From assembly GCF_964340395.1 (NCBI RefSeq), contig NC_135552.1, positions 27,932,181 to 27,996,180 on the forward strand: DNA of 64,000 nt, given 5' to 3'. Of this stretch, positions 1 through 13,600 are shown piece after piece. A model generated the notes under the pieces. That model saw only the letters and a program-made list of their open reading frames with translations, was not told where the DNA came from and did no database searches. The position numbers were made by a program, and so were the translations under genes. Source of the stretch: Glandiceps talaboti. Its lineage: Eukaryota > Hemichordata > Enteropneusta > Spengelidae. Within the stretch, counting starts at the first letter, position 1. Each line of letters starts with the position of its first letter.

Positions 1-1100
1 AATACTGAATTCCGACAATCGGAGAATCAGTCAATTGATTTTCAACATTTTTATTATCTTGGAGATCACAGAAGTCGCCATAATCCTAATGTGACACACA
101 CGCCACACTCCATGTTATCGATCAATTCACGTTCTAATTCGAATTGTGATGGCTATGTGGTTAGTAAGTTGAGGTGTTGTCTTCGAACTCTTTATAATAT
201 AAGACTATGTGTATACATTTTACCATTTTACTCGAGTCCACTAATTTTTTTAACGCAAATATCTTTTAGCTTAGTAACTGTCTAACTTACATTTGTAGTT
301 ACTAGTAATTCATAAAATATACAAAAACGTCCTTTGACAAATCTCATCTGCAATGAGATAAAAAGAATTGTTTCTATTCTAATAATTTTGGTCTGAAATG
401 TTTGGTGTTGACTAAGAATATAAATGGGTCCAAAAGAGTATTCTAAACTATAATCATACGAGTGTACATAAGCTTGGGATATATATTAGAAATACATTAC
501 TACTAAAATAGCAAGATGGAACAAATTTGAACATTTTTCGTCTGAAGAATCAAATATTACCGTTCATTGTCGTCTGTTTTATAGATATGCATGTTGACAA
601 CTTTGAAGGTATTACAATATTCGGTATCTTTACATGTACGTGTATGTTTATAGTTCATATACCACACCAAGACACAATCGTGGGTATATTGAGAACACAA
701 TCCCCTCGATTTAGCATAATTAGAAAAGACAGAAATATTTAACAAGGTAAATTAGATTCAGTCAGAACACAATTAGATTTGGTCAAAAAATATACTAGTA
801 TACTATGTCCACTGTGTATTACTCTGGATTTTCGAAAGTGCTTGAATTTGACAATTCAACTGGAGGAAAGCATATATGAACGTTTGCTAACTTGAGTCTA
901 GCTATGTTACACTTGCTAAGTACATGCTGAAAAACTAAAGAAAGACGTCAAAATGTATTACATTTCAATTTCTATCTCGATCATTGCTGGTACAGCTACT
1001 CTTTGACAAAACTCGCAACTTGAAAAAATGATCCTTTTTATTCTACCTGGGCGTCAAAGTCGTGGGCCATTCGTAGGTTAGTTGTAGGCTCTCTTCTATT
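1..1100. other. AT-rich non-coding stretch
   Basis: Unique-looking AT-rich sequence. Open frames are short (under 75 codons), show no recognisable protein and have no exon-like flanks. Confidence 0.5.
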
Positions 1101-1119
1101 AAAATGATCTTGGGAAAGA

Positions 1120-1249
1120 AAGGTATTCCCTTATCATCCCTCCCTCTCTTCATGCTTCGTCCCTTCACGCTAACTCCTCATTCCTTTTTCACTCTTTCTC
1201 TCCCTCTACGCCCTTCTCTGCGCCTCTCCTTTTTTATCCCTCCTCTCTC

Positions 1250-1324
<75 letters not shown>

Positions 1325-1500
1325 GTATCTATCATCCCATCTCTCTCGCTCTTTCTTCCCTCTCTCTTTCTCTCTTTCTCTCTCTCCTCTCTCTCTCTTT
1401 CTCTCGCTCTTTCTCTCTCACTCTCTCTCTCACGCTCTCTCTCTCTCTTTGTCTCTCTCTTTCTCTTGCTCTTTCTCTCGCTCTCTCGCTCTCATCCACT
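1120..1500. repeat. CT-rich tract with (CTAT)n core
   Basis: A long pyrimidine-rich run on the plus strand with a pure CTAT tetranucleotide block at 1250-1324, followed by imperfect CTCT and CTTT repeats. Confidence 0.95.
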
Positions 1501-3185
1501 TAAAATGTCTATCTCTAAAATGTATCCCTCTCCTACATGTTTCACCTACGCACTTATATCTCTCTCTGTCGCTCAAATATCACCAAGGCTATTAGTAATA
1601 TGACTGTAAATTCGAACACAACGTTACATTCTAGACATGCAGTTCAATCTCCAGCTGAGGAAATTGTCTTTGGGCCATCGTCTCTCGCCTTGGTGTACAA
1701 TCAATCCGGCCTTACGGATCGACACACACTGGGATATACGCTGAGAACGGTATGATTGAATTGCCCCAACTGATTGTATGGAATACCATGATTACATGTA
1801 TTATATTCAAAACATGCTGTTCAGGTCGGTGAACCATGACATTCTGACGGTGTGCAACTATTTAACGAGACGAACACAAAGACACGATTCGATCAACCCT
1901 TCAAATGTTCTCGTTTTAGACCGACAGGATCAGATTTTAAGCGTATACTATATTATGTACGAATTTCAATAACTAAAAATGAACGACAGACTATTCTTTG
2001 TTGGATTTTAACTAAAACTATAGGAGGTGTTCCCAGGTGGTGTGTCAAGATATTGTATTCTAGTAGATCAGTGGCGATCAAATCACATCGTTTGCCTTTA
2101 ATTGGATTATTACAATTACATTAATATAAGTCCATGGCTAAAAATATATCTTTCTTAGCAAGCTGGTGAATGGTTTGCGATCAATTCTATAAATATACAT
2201 GGTATGTTACACAGTTTGACCGTCATGTGACTGTCATGTGATACCATGTTGGCTAAGCTATTCACTCTCATGATCGTACAAGTACATTCTTATGAACGAA
2301 GATGTCCTTGCTTAGTATACCAACACACGTGTCTGAGATCATGAAACAACGTTCAATTATAAATCAACAAATGAGTTTACACCAGTGGATATAATCATGA
2401 AGTAGAAAACTGACAAATGAATACCCGTGATGAGTTTATACAGTACATAGATTTGTTTATATCATTGGTCTGCATGATGGTCACAATGACTGTGAAACCT
2501 GCCCATAAGTTTCAAAAAATACAAAATACAGAATGCATTGATTATTTCACCACTCATCGGAAGGCCCCAACGAGTAGTATTCTACGAAATATCTTTGTTA
2601 GGTTAATAAACTTAGGTATTGTAAAGGAGAATTACCTGTACACGAATACATGTTCGTTGTCCAGAAGAGGAAATCTTGTATCTCAAGTCAATGTAATAGC
2701 CAAATGGCGTATGACAGGAATTCGCTATCATGCTGGTGAGTGAAGTATAACATGATATGCTTTGCATATATAATTTCATCTGAACTCAAAAGAGTACGTT
2801 AAAGTACTTTGGCTGACAAAATATATGACTAGGTGGATTTACTCCGCCTCTTATCTGTCGCTCACACCAATCAACACCTTCGTATTAAGTTGAGATTTAC
2901 ACGTTTTTCACCGCGCGTCTTGTCCCAGGCGGCTTGAGAGACGAGGTGAGGCTATAGCCTCCCTTTGCCGATTTCAACATCCAATTAAATCCTCATTACA
3001 ACGAGACTGCTATAACAGAGGAGCCGTGTTCAGAGGTTTAAGATGACACGACGGGTCTGTCATTAACTTGAAATGGACAAATTAGGAAAGGTGTTGTGTA
3101 AGAAAGGAGAAACACGGTGAAATCTAAAGTTGAAGGCGATTTTCTGACCTGAATCGTGTGTGCGGGAGTGGGGATGGGGATGGGA
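1501..3185. other. Non-coding stretch
   Basis: Mixed unique sequence. The 108-codon frame at 2417-2743 matches nothing I know and lacks splice-site context. No RNA gene seen. Confidence 0.45.
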
Positions 3186-3187
3186 GT

Positions 3188-3262
3188 GGGGGTGGTGGTG
3201 GTGGTGGTGGTGGTGGTGGTGAGTGAGTGAGTGAGTGAGTGAGTGAGTGAGTGAGTGAGTGA

Positions 3263-3316
<54 letters not shown>

Positions 3317-3333
3317 GCGAGTGCGTGCATGTC

Positions 3334-3406
<73 letters not shown>
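3188..3406. repeat. Compound microsatellite GGT / GAGT / GT / CTGT
   Basis: Four abutting simple repeats in order: (GGT)n at about 3190-3220, (GAGT)n to 3267, (GT)n to about 3312, a short GCG-containing break, then (CTGT)n at 3335-3405. Confidence 0.95.
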
Positions 3407-4081
3407 GAGTGTGCATGTGTATATATGTATGCGTGTGCATTAGTGTGTATTTGTGTTATGTTTGTGCCTTGCTGTCTGTCATAAAAGAGTCAACCATTTT
3501 CAAGTGTACTTTTAATTTGTACTTGTATTTAAGATGAAAGTGGTCGTATTTAAGGGGATCAATTAAAAGTATGTGAGTGATTTAATACTATATTCCCCTC
3601 CCTCCCCACTATACAACAAAGAACAAAACCCACCCAGTGAAGGAGTTATACCTGATGTGTGCCAATTTACACTGATATCGATAACACATTACTTTTACTA
3701 TCAAAATCTAGCTGTATTCGTTTCATTTTTACCTTACGATGTTCATGTGTCCTCAATATGTCGTCCACATAGTAATTTTTTCTATAGGTAGTTGAAAGTA
3801 ATATTATAATTGATGTATTTCCCAGTCGAATCCAAATGTTGTACCAAATTAAGCGCCGATGACATTTCAAGTCCACATTAAAATGCATGGACACGTATTA
3901 ATACTTGCTAGTGTTGTATGAGTGCGGAACCTATTCCACTTTCCTATCGGTCAATGTACGTGACCAACTTTACACATATATCAGCCTTTATGCATAGACT
4001 GATGTGTAGCACGCTTGGTGAATTCGTATATTCTAGTAATATATTGAATATGAAGTTATTTGGTCTGGCCTTACATTTTCA

Positions 4082-4292
4082 TGTATGTATACATATGTAT
4101 GTACTATGTGTGTATGTATGTATGTATGTATGTATGTATGTATGTATGTATGTATGTATGTATGTATGTATGTATGTATGTATGTATGTATGTATGTATG
4201 TGTGGGGAGGGTGTGCGTGCGTGCGTGAGTGAGTGCGTGCGTGCGTGTGTGTGCCTGCGGGTGTGCGGGCGTGCGTGCGTGCGTGCATGCAT
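4082..4292. repeat. (GTAT)n followed by GT/GC-rich tract
   Basis: Pure TATG/GTAT tetranucleotide to about 4201, then an imperfect GTGC/GTGA-rich tail. The open frames on both strands here are repeat translations. Confidence 0.95.
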
Positions 4293-4862
4293 GAATGTAG
4301 GTATTATTCTCTAATATTTTACTTTATCCAGCTAAGGAAAATATTATTAGCATAAGTGGCCTCGTCACTACGAGTCGCTAGATGAGTAGTGACAAAATCC
4401 TTAGGTCATGAGTATTTTCTAGCTGACTGAGGGAAATATTGGGAATAATATAATTATACCTCCTCGAGCATAATTTATGAAATATTAGAAAAAATGATAG
4501 CGATTTGGTACGTTTTGATTCACATTGTGAGTACCACAGAACCAGCGACGTAAACATGGGGTTGGGTTGTAGTGACGTAGAGCAACCAGTGTATATAAAC
4601 CATATTTTCTGTTCAAAGTCAATAAGTTTACTTGTGCATACAACATAACAGAAGAAAGGTCAATCTGTGATTGTGTTTACATTTATCAAGAGCCTCGGGA
4701 TATATTTGCAACCAATCAAGGTTACTGACGCTTTACTTAATTATGGAAATAAATGTCAAGATACATTTCATCTAACCCTGCTATAGCGATCGTTTGTGTT
4801 TAGTTCTAGTCGGTACTACATTAAGAAACATTTCATCTAACCCTTCAATATAGAGACAGTCT

Positions 4863-4893
4863 AGCATAGCATAGCATAGCATAGCATAGCATA
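4863..4893. repeat. (AGCAT)n pentanucleotide
   Basis: About six tandem copies of AGCAT. Confidence 0.9.
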
Positions 4894-4899
4894 GAGACA

Positions 4900-7800
4900 G
4901 GGTGAAATAACTGAACGATCCAATAATACTTGAGTTCATTATTGGTTAATAGCCTTGCTATTAAAGTCTTCAGGATACATGTACTCTCCGTCAAGATGAC
5001 GACACCACAGCACTTCATGACAAAACAAGATTATAGGGACATCTGTACGACCTGCAACACTGTCAGCTTATTTCGTTAAGCCAATACTTCATATTGCTAC
5101 CAACTACTATATATTTCATTACGCCAATACATCATAGTACTACAGAACTACATTCGTCTGAATCACGGATTAATGAATGTCAATAGGGCGACGTTATCCA
5201 AGTTCTAAACCATGTCCATTTTTAGAAGATACATTTTAGAGCCAGAGGCCAAGTTTCATTTTTATGTGAAGATGGCTATCATTCATCCAGCAACTTTTGA
5301 ATTTTGCTGTCAAGTGAAATAATAATCTAGGTGTGTGTATATTAGTGTCGTTTTATTTAGGGCAGCTTGGTTTATTTGACATATTACAAACTCATCAATT
5401 TTGGCAAAGCGAAAGTAAGACGTCTATGTATTTAACGCCGTCATCTATATGATATAAGATTTCAATAGCAATTGACTGCATTGCTCATGCGCAATGGCTC
5501 TACTTCGATTATTGATAGTATTTAGGGAGACGAAACAGAAAATGAAAAGTGACACTGATATTTTACTAATTTAGATTTTCATGCCTCAAATAATTGAAGA
5601 CACATTTAACAGTATATTATGGTCATGTGGGATTTCTATGTCACCTTGGTGACCGTCTCTATGGTAAACCTAAATTAATCACATGCGGCTTAGTAATAAA
5701 ATAGGTGAAATCTATGTTGACGCTTCCAGCAGGAAAAAAAGTCAAAATCAATATTCAAGCAATCTGCATATTTCAGTTCTGTAATAGACATTCGCGGTAA
5801 TATTGATTTTAAAATCGACGATAAATATCATATCGTATTTCCAATACAAAAATACGTTGGTTGTGTTTTTGTCTTCAGGGATCTAGATCTCATGTCTAAA
5901 CCGACTTTTAACCCGCCACGTGTACTATAAAATGATCAGAGGTAAAGTGCGGTACATTTTATTGAATGTGTCATTGTAGAGCGACAACCTATGAAATATA
6001 CATGAAATGTACATGCACTTTGGAAAGTTCTTATCTTCAAGTGGTTAATGTCGAATACAAGTTGATACTATTTCAAGCAATAAATGGTGTGTAAATCCTC
6101 TGGGAGGTATTGAATTGTGTCACACATTTCAGAAACGTACACATGGCATAATTCAACTCACTAAAATAAAGTTTCTACCACGATGAATCTTTTACAGTGA
6201 ATCAACCAAGACAAGTTAAAAACAACTGGTTAAATCAATATTATTTGCTGTTTTAGTCACCTCAAACAAATTAAGTGAAACGAGGAATTTCACCACATTA
6301 CCGACAAGAAAGAGACAACGGGGAAGGGATGGTAACCCGGGGAAGGTAATGACATATTTACATGATAATCAATTACATACCAACGCCAATAACGATTATG
6401 AATTCTACAACTCCTATGCAGCTCAGTGAATATAGAATGCTTCTTGATTTGTTGTCATTCAAGGAGTACACTTCTGAAGTCAGTCTCATATAAGAATACA
6501 GTACTTCAGTTTTACTATCACTTGGACACGGGTATCGACATTATGACTACGATATGACATAAAAGTGTCGAACTTCACTTATGTTAATTTGCATTGCCGA
6601 ATTTTACCGATAAAAGTCGATATAAACTACAAATTTAATACAAAATATTTGCACAGGTTTTTCTGATCAATTTTATCAAATATTACACTGATTGTTGCTG
6701 TCATATTTTTCAAATATTTGAATTATGATAATTCATATCAAACCTAAATAGACCCGTATCCACAAGAGAGAAGGCACGTCGATGTATGTTACATCTGTAA
6801 AGATCTTGAAAGGCTAGCGAAACAGCAGTAAAACGTTAACGAGGATAAAATTTCCACACCAATTGTTAGTATTTCAGGTGTAAAAGTGGTCATAATACTA
6901 AAATACAAATCTGATTTGTTAGCCATCTACTTTATGCTAAGTTTACACAATCGGAGATAATTCGAAACACATGTGGTGGGTGTTTTTTTGAAAGATAACA
7001 CTGTAGTGGAAAGAAATCCATAATCCATACGTTAGTCCTTAGACGTCAATGGAACAACTCATCAATTTCCTGAATATGTGTGCGTTTTGCAAGTTATCTG
7101 TATGAAGGTCGATAAAGGCCTACATTACAGGGTAGTGATACATTTTATTTTATGATTGTCTGTGTGCAATATAACAACTCACACCCGGTGTGCACTCAAT
7201 GATATGTTTGCACTAAACACACAACATACAAGTGAAAGTAACGTGCTGCATTTAAAGCTGACACTTTGTACTATTGACTAACCTTGACTGCCTTTTGAAA
7301 TAAAAATAACAACTTTGTTACTAATTGATGACGTAAAAAGAATAACATATACATGCGATTGTTCTCTCACCTTTTCATATGTCTGTCTATTTGTTCCGTG
7401 CAATGCTAAAGCGAGACAGCCAACAGTCGGATCTCAACTAAGATAAGATGTACATGCTAAATTGCCCGTTGGATAACGATATAGCTCGTCAACTTGTGTC
7501 CTTGTTTCACTAGTTCCAAAATAATCCAAACGTGTGCGGTGTTTTGTTAACAGAGTCTACCACGCATGCGAAGTCATCAAATAAAATAAAAATCACCCGA
7601 CTTTATGGAGCTTGTGTTCAATGATGACGTCACGAAAAGGACCAATGATACTAGATGTAAATTTCGTTCAGTCGGCAATTTTCAATCCGATGATCTCAGC
7701 ATTTCCATCATCGCGTTGACTCAAATATACTGTGCTTGGAGGCCATGATACAACGGAGATGAAACACCTAGCAGCGGAGATGATAAGAGAATTTGTCACG

Positions 7801-9815
7801 GCCAATGGAAATTTGTGTACTCCGACCTACACCAGTTGTCAGCTGATTGATTTATGCAAATTTTATCCGTCACGGTAATTAGATTGGTTCGTAAAAACAC
7901 TATCAACCTTAGAAACATAAGGAAAGGTCATTCACGTCGACATGGTAATACAACACCATTTTACCGGCCTAATGAATCAACCATTGTCGCTTTCAATACT
8001 TTGTAGTCTAACTTGTACTTTTCACATATGGTCATATGTTTTTCCCAAGCGAATCATAGAGGTGTAGGCGTTCTACTTTAGACTTAGTGTTATATAGGTC
8101 TAAAGGCTACGACAATAAGGACAGATCGAACATGAAAATTATATCGTCAGTTTCACATTATGGGCCTAAGAATACTTTATGATAAATCGTAATATTAATA
8201 TATTTCAATCGCATTATCAGTATATTTTAATAGACAGGAAAACGCGAATTATTGGATGTGAAATATATCACAGGAAATTATGAATTATTGATTCTTCCGA
8301 GTGTGTACGTCACTTACTATATCATATTGATTTACTATTAATCGTACATTTGAAATAGTATACTAATTGCATATTTTTATTGAATTGGATAATATTTACT
8401 TAAGTAAATAAATTTAAATTAAAAATAAAACATCATGTGTTATAAATGTTTACCACTGAACGTCAGAAATATTTTGATTTTGAATTTAAATGACAATTTG
8501 AGAGTGTTACACTAACAGTCTATCGATCTGTATTTGTAATGCACATGCTAGTACATTCATTGTGAAATATTTTCACATAGGAAACCAAATATGCGGTACC
8601 CAAAAGCAACCAATATCATTTAAAATATGATACACTGCACACATTAGGCAACAGTACGACCAGAGATCACCATGGCAACAAACATTTCAATCGCCAAACT
8701 TGTGGGTCTTTACTTAAAATACACTGCAAAAACATTGTACCACTTCACTAGTAGATATAATATGACACACAAATGTATTAAATATATATGTAAGGAGAGA
8801 TATTAATATAAGTGGTGTTTACATTCATTTCAATGTAGGTTGTTCCGCATGAGTCGGTAAAATGATATTCACGACGGAAGACATTATACCGTTGAAGTGA
8901 AGCATACTGAAATGTATACATCTGTACATGCAATCATTGTTTGACTTGCTATGTTAGTTGACGGAGATAGACTTACTAGTATTCGAACTTGTAGCGCATA
9001 GAATGTTTTTATACATGACGTCGAAGCATGTATCCATCAAAATTATTACATCGTGTACATTCCGACACTTTAGAGATGAAATACATTTGATGATAGCCTC
9101 TTAATAATATTGTGATTACAAAGCAAGTAAGACTAGGTATTGTATCTACTCTGTTTCAAGAAATACTATCTAAGCATACGTGCATTTACTTCTCATTACT
9201 GTACATTCCATGATACCTTGATACCATATAATGTTTTACTGTGTACATTTCGTTGTCCTATTTACGACCACGCCAATCGTCGAAACGAATTAGTATACAA
9301 TTTTATGGTTGATTTGCACACAGATGATTGATTTTTGAAACTGATAAGAAATGCCTGGAATAAAGAAACATCTGTTACCTTGGAATAAATTCGGAAATGA
9401 TGCCGAAGAACACCAACCACAAGTAGAATACTTTCCGTGTGGTTAGTTAAATTTGCCTGTGCGAGGCTGTCCTGTTACAATGTTCTGTTATTTTATAGTA
9501 ACTGATCGATATCAAATTGCCATATGCCGAACAGCTGTTTATCATTGTTTCCCAGAATTCATCCATACGCCTGGGTCGGTGTCCATGAACTTAAACGAAT
9601 TGACATCTGCCGTGTTTTAGTCACGTGGAAACAAGTAACATATCGATCAACCAAATCGTACATCCCTGACTTGTGTAGTGCCCTAGACATGTCAGTCCAT
9701 TTTGGTAAATCGACCGATGAGAATGGCAGTTTTGTACGCATTGTTTATCCATCAAATAGTTCAACGGAAGACAGTTGACCTCAAACAAAACGTCATCTGG
9801 CTTGACAAATATCTG
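4900..9815. other. Long unique AT-rich region without a visible gene
   Basis: Nearly 5 kb with stops in all frames every few dozen codons and no long tandem repeat. I found no protein, tRNA or foldback signal. Because it lacks repeats, unlike its surroundings, it could hold regulatory DNA, but nothing in it proves that. Confidence 0.4.
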
Positions 9816-9818
9816 ACT

Positions 9819-10272
9819 AACATTGCTACATTTTACTGTCTTTCTAACATTGCTACATTTTACTGTCTTTCTAACATTGCTACATTTTACTGTCTTTCTA
9901 ACATTGCTACATTTTACTGTCTTTCTAACATTGCTACATTTTACTGTCTTTCTAACATTGCTACATTTTACTGTCTTTCTAACATTGCTACATTTTACTG
10001 TCTTTCTAACATTGCTACATTTTACTGTCTTTCTAACATTGCTACATTTTACTGTCTTTCAAACATTGCTACATTTTACTGTCTTTTTAACATTGCTACA
10101 TTTTACTGTCTTTCTAACATTGCTACATTTTACTGTCTTTCTAACATTACTACATTTTACTGTCTTTCTAACATTACTACATTTTACTGTCTTTCTAACA
10201 TTGCTACATTTTACTGTCTTTCTAACATTGCTACATTTTACTGTCTTTCTAACATTGCTACATTTTACTGTC
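9819..10272. repeat. 27-bp minisatellite, about 17 copies
   Basis: Unit begins AACATTGCTACATTTTACTG and ends TCTTTCT. It is nearly perfect, with scattered single-base variants. Because 27 is divisible by 3, several frames stay open (9-residue peptide repeats); I do not treat these as genes. Confidence 0.97.
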
Positions 10273-10554
10273 CAGTTCGGCAAACATCTTACACGACTTC
10301 TTGTAATCATCCAGCATGCTATATACATATTACCAACATTGCAACACTTTCTTTGGGCGAGCTACTGTTATCTTAGGAAATTGGCAGAATTCACTGAGAG
10401 GGAGGGCTGAGGAGATCATTTGAATAAAATTAAACGTCAGGAGCAGTCAATTCCTGAGTACATTTGAAAAAAAATTATTGCAGGTTGAGATTAGCAACGA
10501 TAATGTATATTTTTTTGAGACATGAGGCAGGTGAAAGCTATGGCTTTTAAAATG

Positions 10555-10555
<1 letters not shown>

Positions 10556-10637
<82 letters not shown>
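10556..10637. repeat. (AC)n(AT)n microsatellite
   Basis: About 65 bp of AC followed by 17 bp of AT. Confidence 0.97.
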
Positions 10638-10639
10638 AT

Positions 10640-13600
10640 TTTGGAAGCCTTTAAAGTTTTGAGAATGATTGGGAGGGGGCTGCTACAGAAAGTTTAACCA
10701 TTTAACCCCAAAAAATGTTCTCCTCATACCCTTGATCCCATTACAGATTGTAGCCCAAGCATCAACAAACAAATTTTCAAGTATGTCAATGGATTAAAAT
10801 GTAACAATTTCAATTCATTTTTGTGACGTCAGACAATATAATGTAACAATGTTAGTGATGTTAGTCGAGGGCGACGACGATTTGTTTCAACTAAACTGGC
10901 TTCCATTGTAAACATAACAGTTTTACGCTGACTGTACACATGGTGTGTTGCATCTGTGACCATGTGACACCGTCACAACTACCACTTGTAAAATTTATCT
11001 TTTAAAAAAAAAACACGTATGATCAGATTTTGAAGACGTGGTTTGAAAACTAGAAACTGTTTACTGGATATAAAACCTGGAATGATAAGCTTAAAAAGAC
11101 AATCACATTATAATTTCATTAAACTTACAACGTATTGATATCTCACATGTGTATGTGTTAATTTGTTTCAATACAAAATGCAATTTATATTCGTAAGTTC
11201 ATGTCGTGTTACACATTACGGACTGCTTTCTAATTTCCACTTGTCAATTTCCTATATACAGACACGATGTGAAAAACTTGACTAGTTAGACACACAGACA
11301 ACCATTAAATGCGTTTGTAAATCGCTAATTGTCCTTTCAAAGTACGCCATTAAATATTAAAACAGGCAATTAGGATATTAGAAGTATAGTAAAGTAGGTG
11401 AGAGGAGTTCTCGACCTGTTTCAAGGAATGTTCTAGAAAGTAAGACAAATTGCATATAAATGACAAGTACTCCTAGATCGTAGTGCTGATACGCAAACGT
11501 ATACATCGCAAACATGTGACGTATACATCACAAACATGTGACATATACATCTATTTTGAAATAAAGAATGATTTTAGCAAGTCGGAAAGGTTCGTGACAT
11601 GTCGGAAAGGTTCGTGACATGTCAGATCTTTCATCTAAAAGCCAACCTATGGATGTCCTAGTCCGAATAATAGTTATTCTAGAATATTGATGAAACATCA
11701 CATGGTCCCATTTTTTCTTCTTGGATACAAAGGACCACGTTTTGTAAATATTCTGATATAGCTAATTGCACAATTACTTTGTACTAAGAAATCCATGGGT
11801 CGATTCTTAGCTTACACTACAGCAGTACAAGTGACTGTACAGGGAAGTCATGGACACATTAGGTGATGTACGCTACAGTATTAGTACATGTCTATTTCAG
11901 CTGTTTACCCCTAATTACAATACACAAGTATCCCTGTGTTGTCGGTTTCTGAACACATTGTCAATAGATTAGCATTCTCAATAGAATCCTATTCAGAAAA
12001 CCCATCCAATGGGAACCACTAATCCACATTGTAGCGTAAACAGTTAACTTCAAATGGTGAACATATTGATCGAACTTAATGGAAATATTTTCCTCCACAT
12101 TTCAAGCCGATAATGCTACTTTTGTTGTACTATTAAGCATTGAAGAATGTTTGGTAAATAGGGATTTCTGACTCGTCATTTAGATCTCACAACACACGTT
12201 GCGAGAACTATAATTAACGAAGAAGTGGAAGAGGTGAGTGTGGTCTGAGGTTTGGTCTAGGTTTATTACCGTCAAAGCTACCATAAATAATTATATTCAT
12301 GTACCAAACCACAAACAATTATTCCACCAAGACAATAAAAACATGAACGTGAACTTAAACTTGTGTGGTTGACATTATCAACAATGCACTCATTTTGACA
12401 TTTAGCCATTCCTTTTAATCGTACAATGTGCACCATGTTTTAATAATCACTCGAATCACTCTCAGTCCACTGGCTCGCTGCGTGGACTAATTTACATGTA
12501 ATAGCTGTACGTAATCCATGGTTACCTAGGACAACTACTCACTGTGTAAGAACCTGAGAAAAAGTGATCATAAATTGGTCCAAGTTAATGTAAAATTGAC
12601 AATTCGGCGAACCCATGGGTGGACTAAGAGTGAGCCCATCACCCTCCTCCCACCAACAAACAAGAAGTTTCTCAACATGGTACAGTTCAACTAGATATTA
12701 TTACAGTAGGATGCGTTATATATAACGAATTCATTAACACAGTAAATATCTCACTGCTACATTGAACAGATTTCTCTCAGCCTCGGGCTGTTTTTCGATA
12801 AATTTAGTCCCTATATCAGAATATACTTTTATATGAAAAATGTGTACCAATTATATACTAGCTACTTCGAAAAAGCAAGGAAATTGTCACAAATGACCTG
12901 TCTGGGTCATTTACACGATAACATTCCTTGCACTACTAAGACAAGATTTTGACCCACTTTCTATTCACAAAGGACTCGTTATACAGACAGTAGAGAGAAA
13001 ACAGTGTACAAAAAGATAAGTTGATCAGATGACATCGCGTAGGCGAACGATATTACTCCCAATCGCAAGCCATACATCCCCAGTTACAACAGCTACATAC
13101 ATACCTTAAAGGTTTAATCGAATCACTTCATTACTAGCCTACCCAGCCTACCTGTAGACTTGAACGTCTATCGCTACTAGTACTACTACACTATTCCGCC
13201 ATCTAAGCATCTTAAATTGATATTTTGAGTTGTTGAATTTTCGCTCCGTTCCCAACGACGACAATTCAAAATATCAAAATGTCAGTTAGGATAGCGGAAT
13301 ATAGCAGCGATAGTTGTTCAAGCCCACAGATAGGCTAGTTCAATACATGTCTGGTCATACATTACTAACAGTCAGTCAGTACTGCAGTGTCATTCATTTC
13401 GAATGAAATGGACACGATTAACATGAAATATACATTGACAGAGCACCTGACAGCCGAAATGGTGATATAGTATATTTTAATATTAAACACCTCATGGCGA
13501 TATGTAGAGTCGATCGTTCATCACCATAAAGGTTGTAAGTTCTTCCGGAATGTCGGTTTATTCGGTTCCATGGGAGCAATAAAATAAATATAGAATAGAG

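Noticed and set aside
3063-3484. His/Thr-rich and Cys/Val-rich frames on both strands
   Set aside because: Compound microsatellite translations.
9702-10410. Frames of 224 and 195 codons with 9-residue repeats
   Set aside because: Products of the 27-bp minisatellite; the flanking codons resemble nothing.
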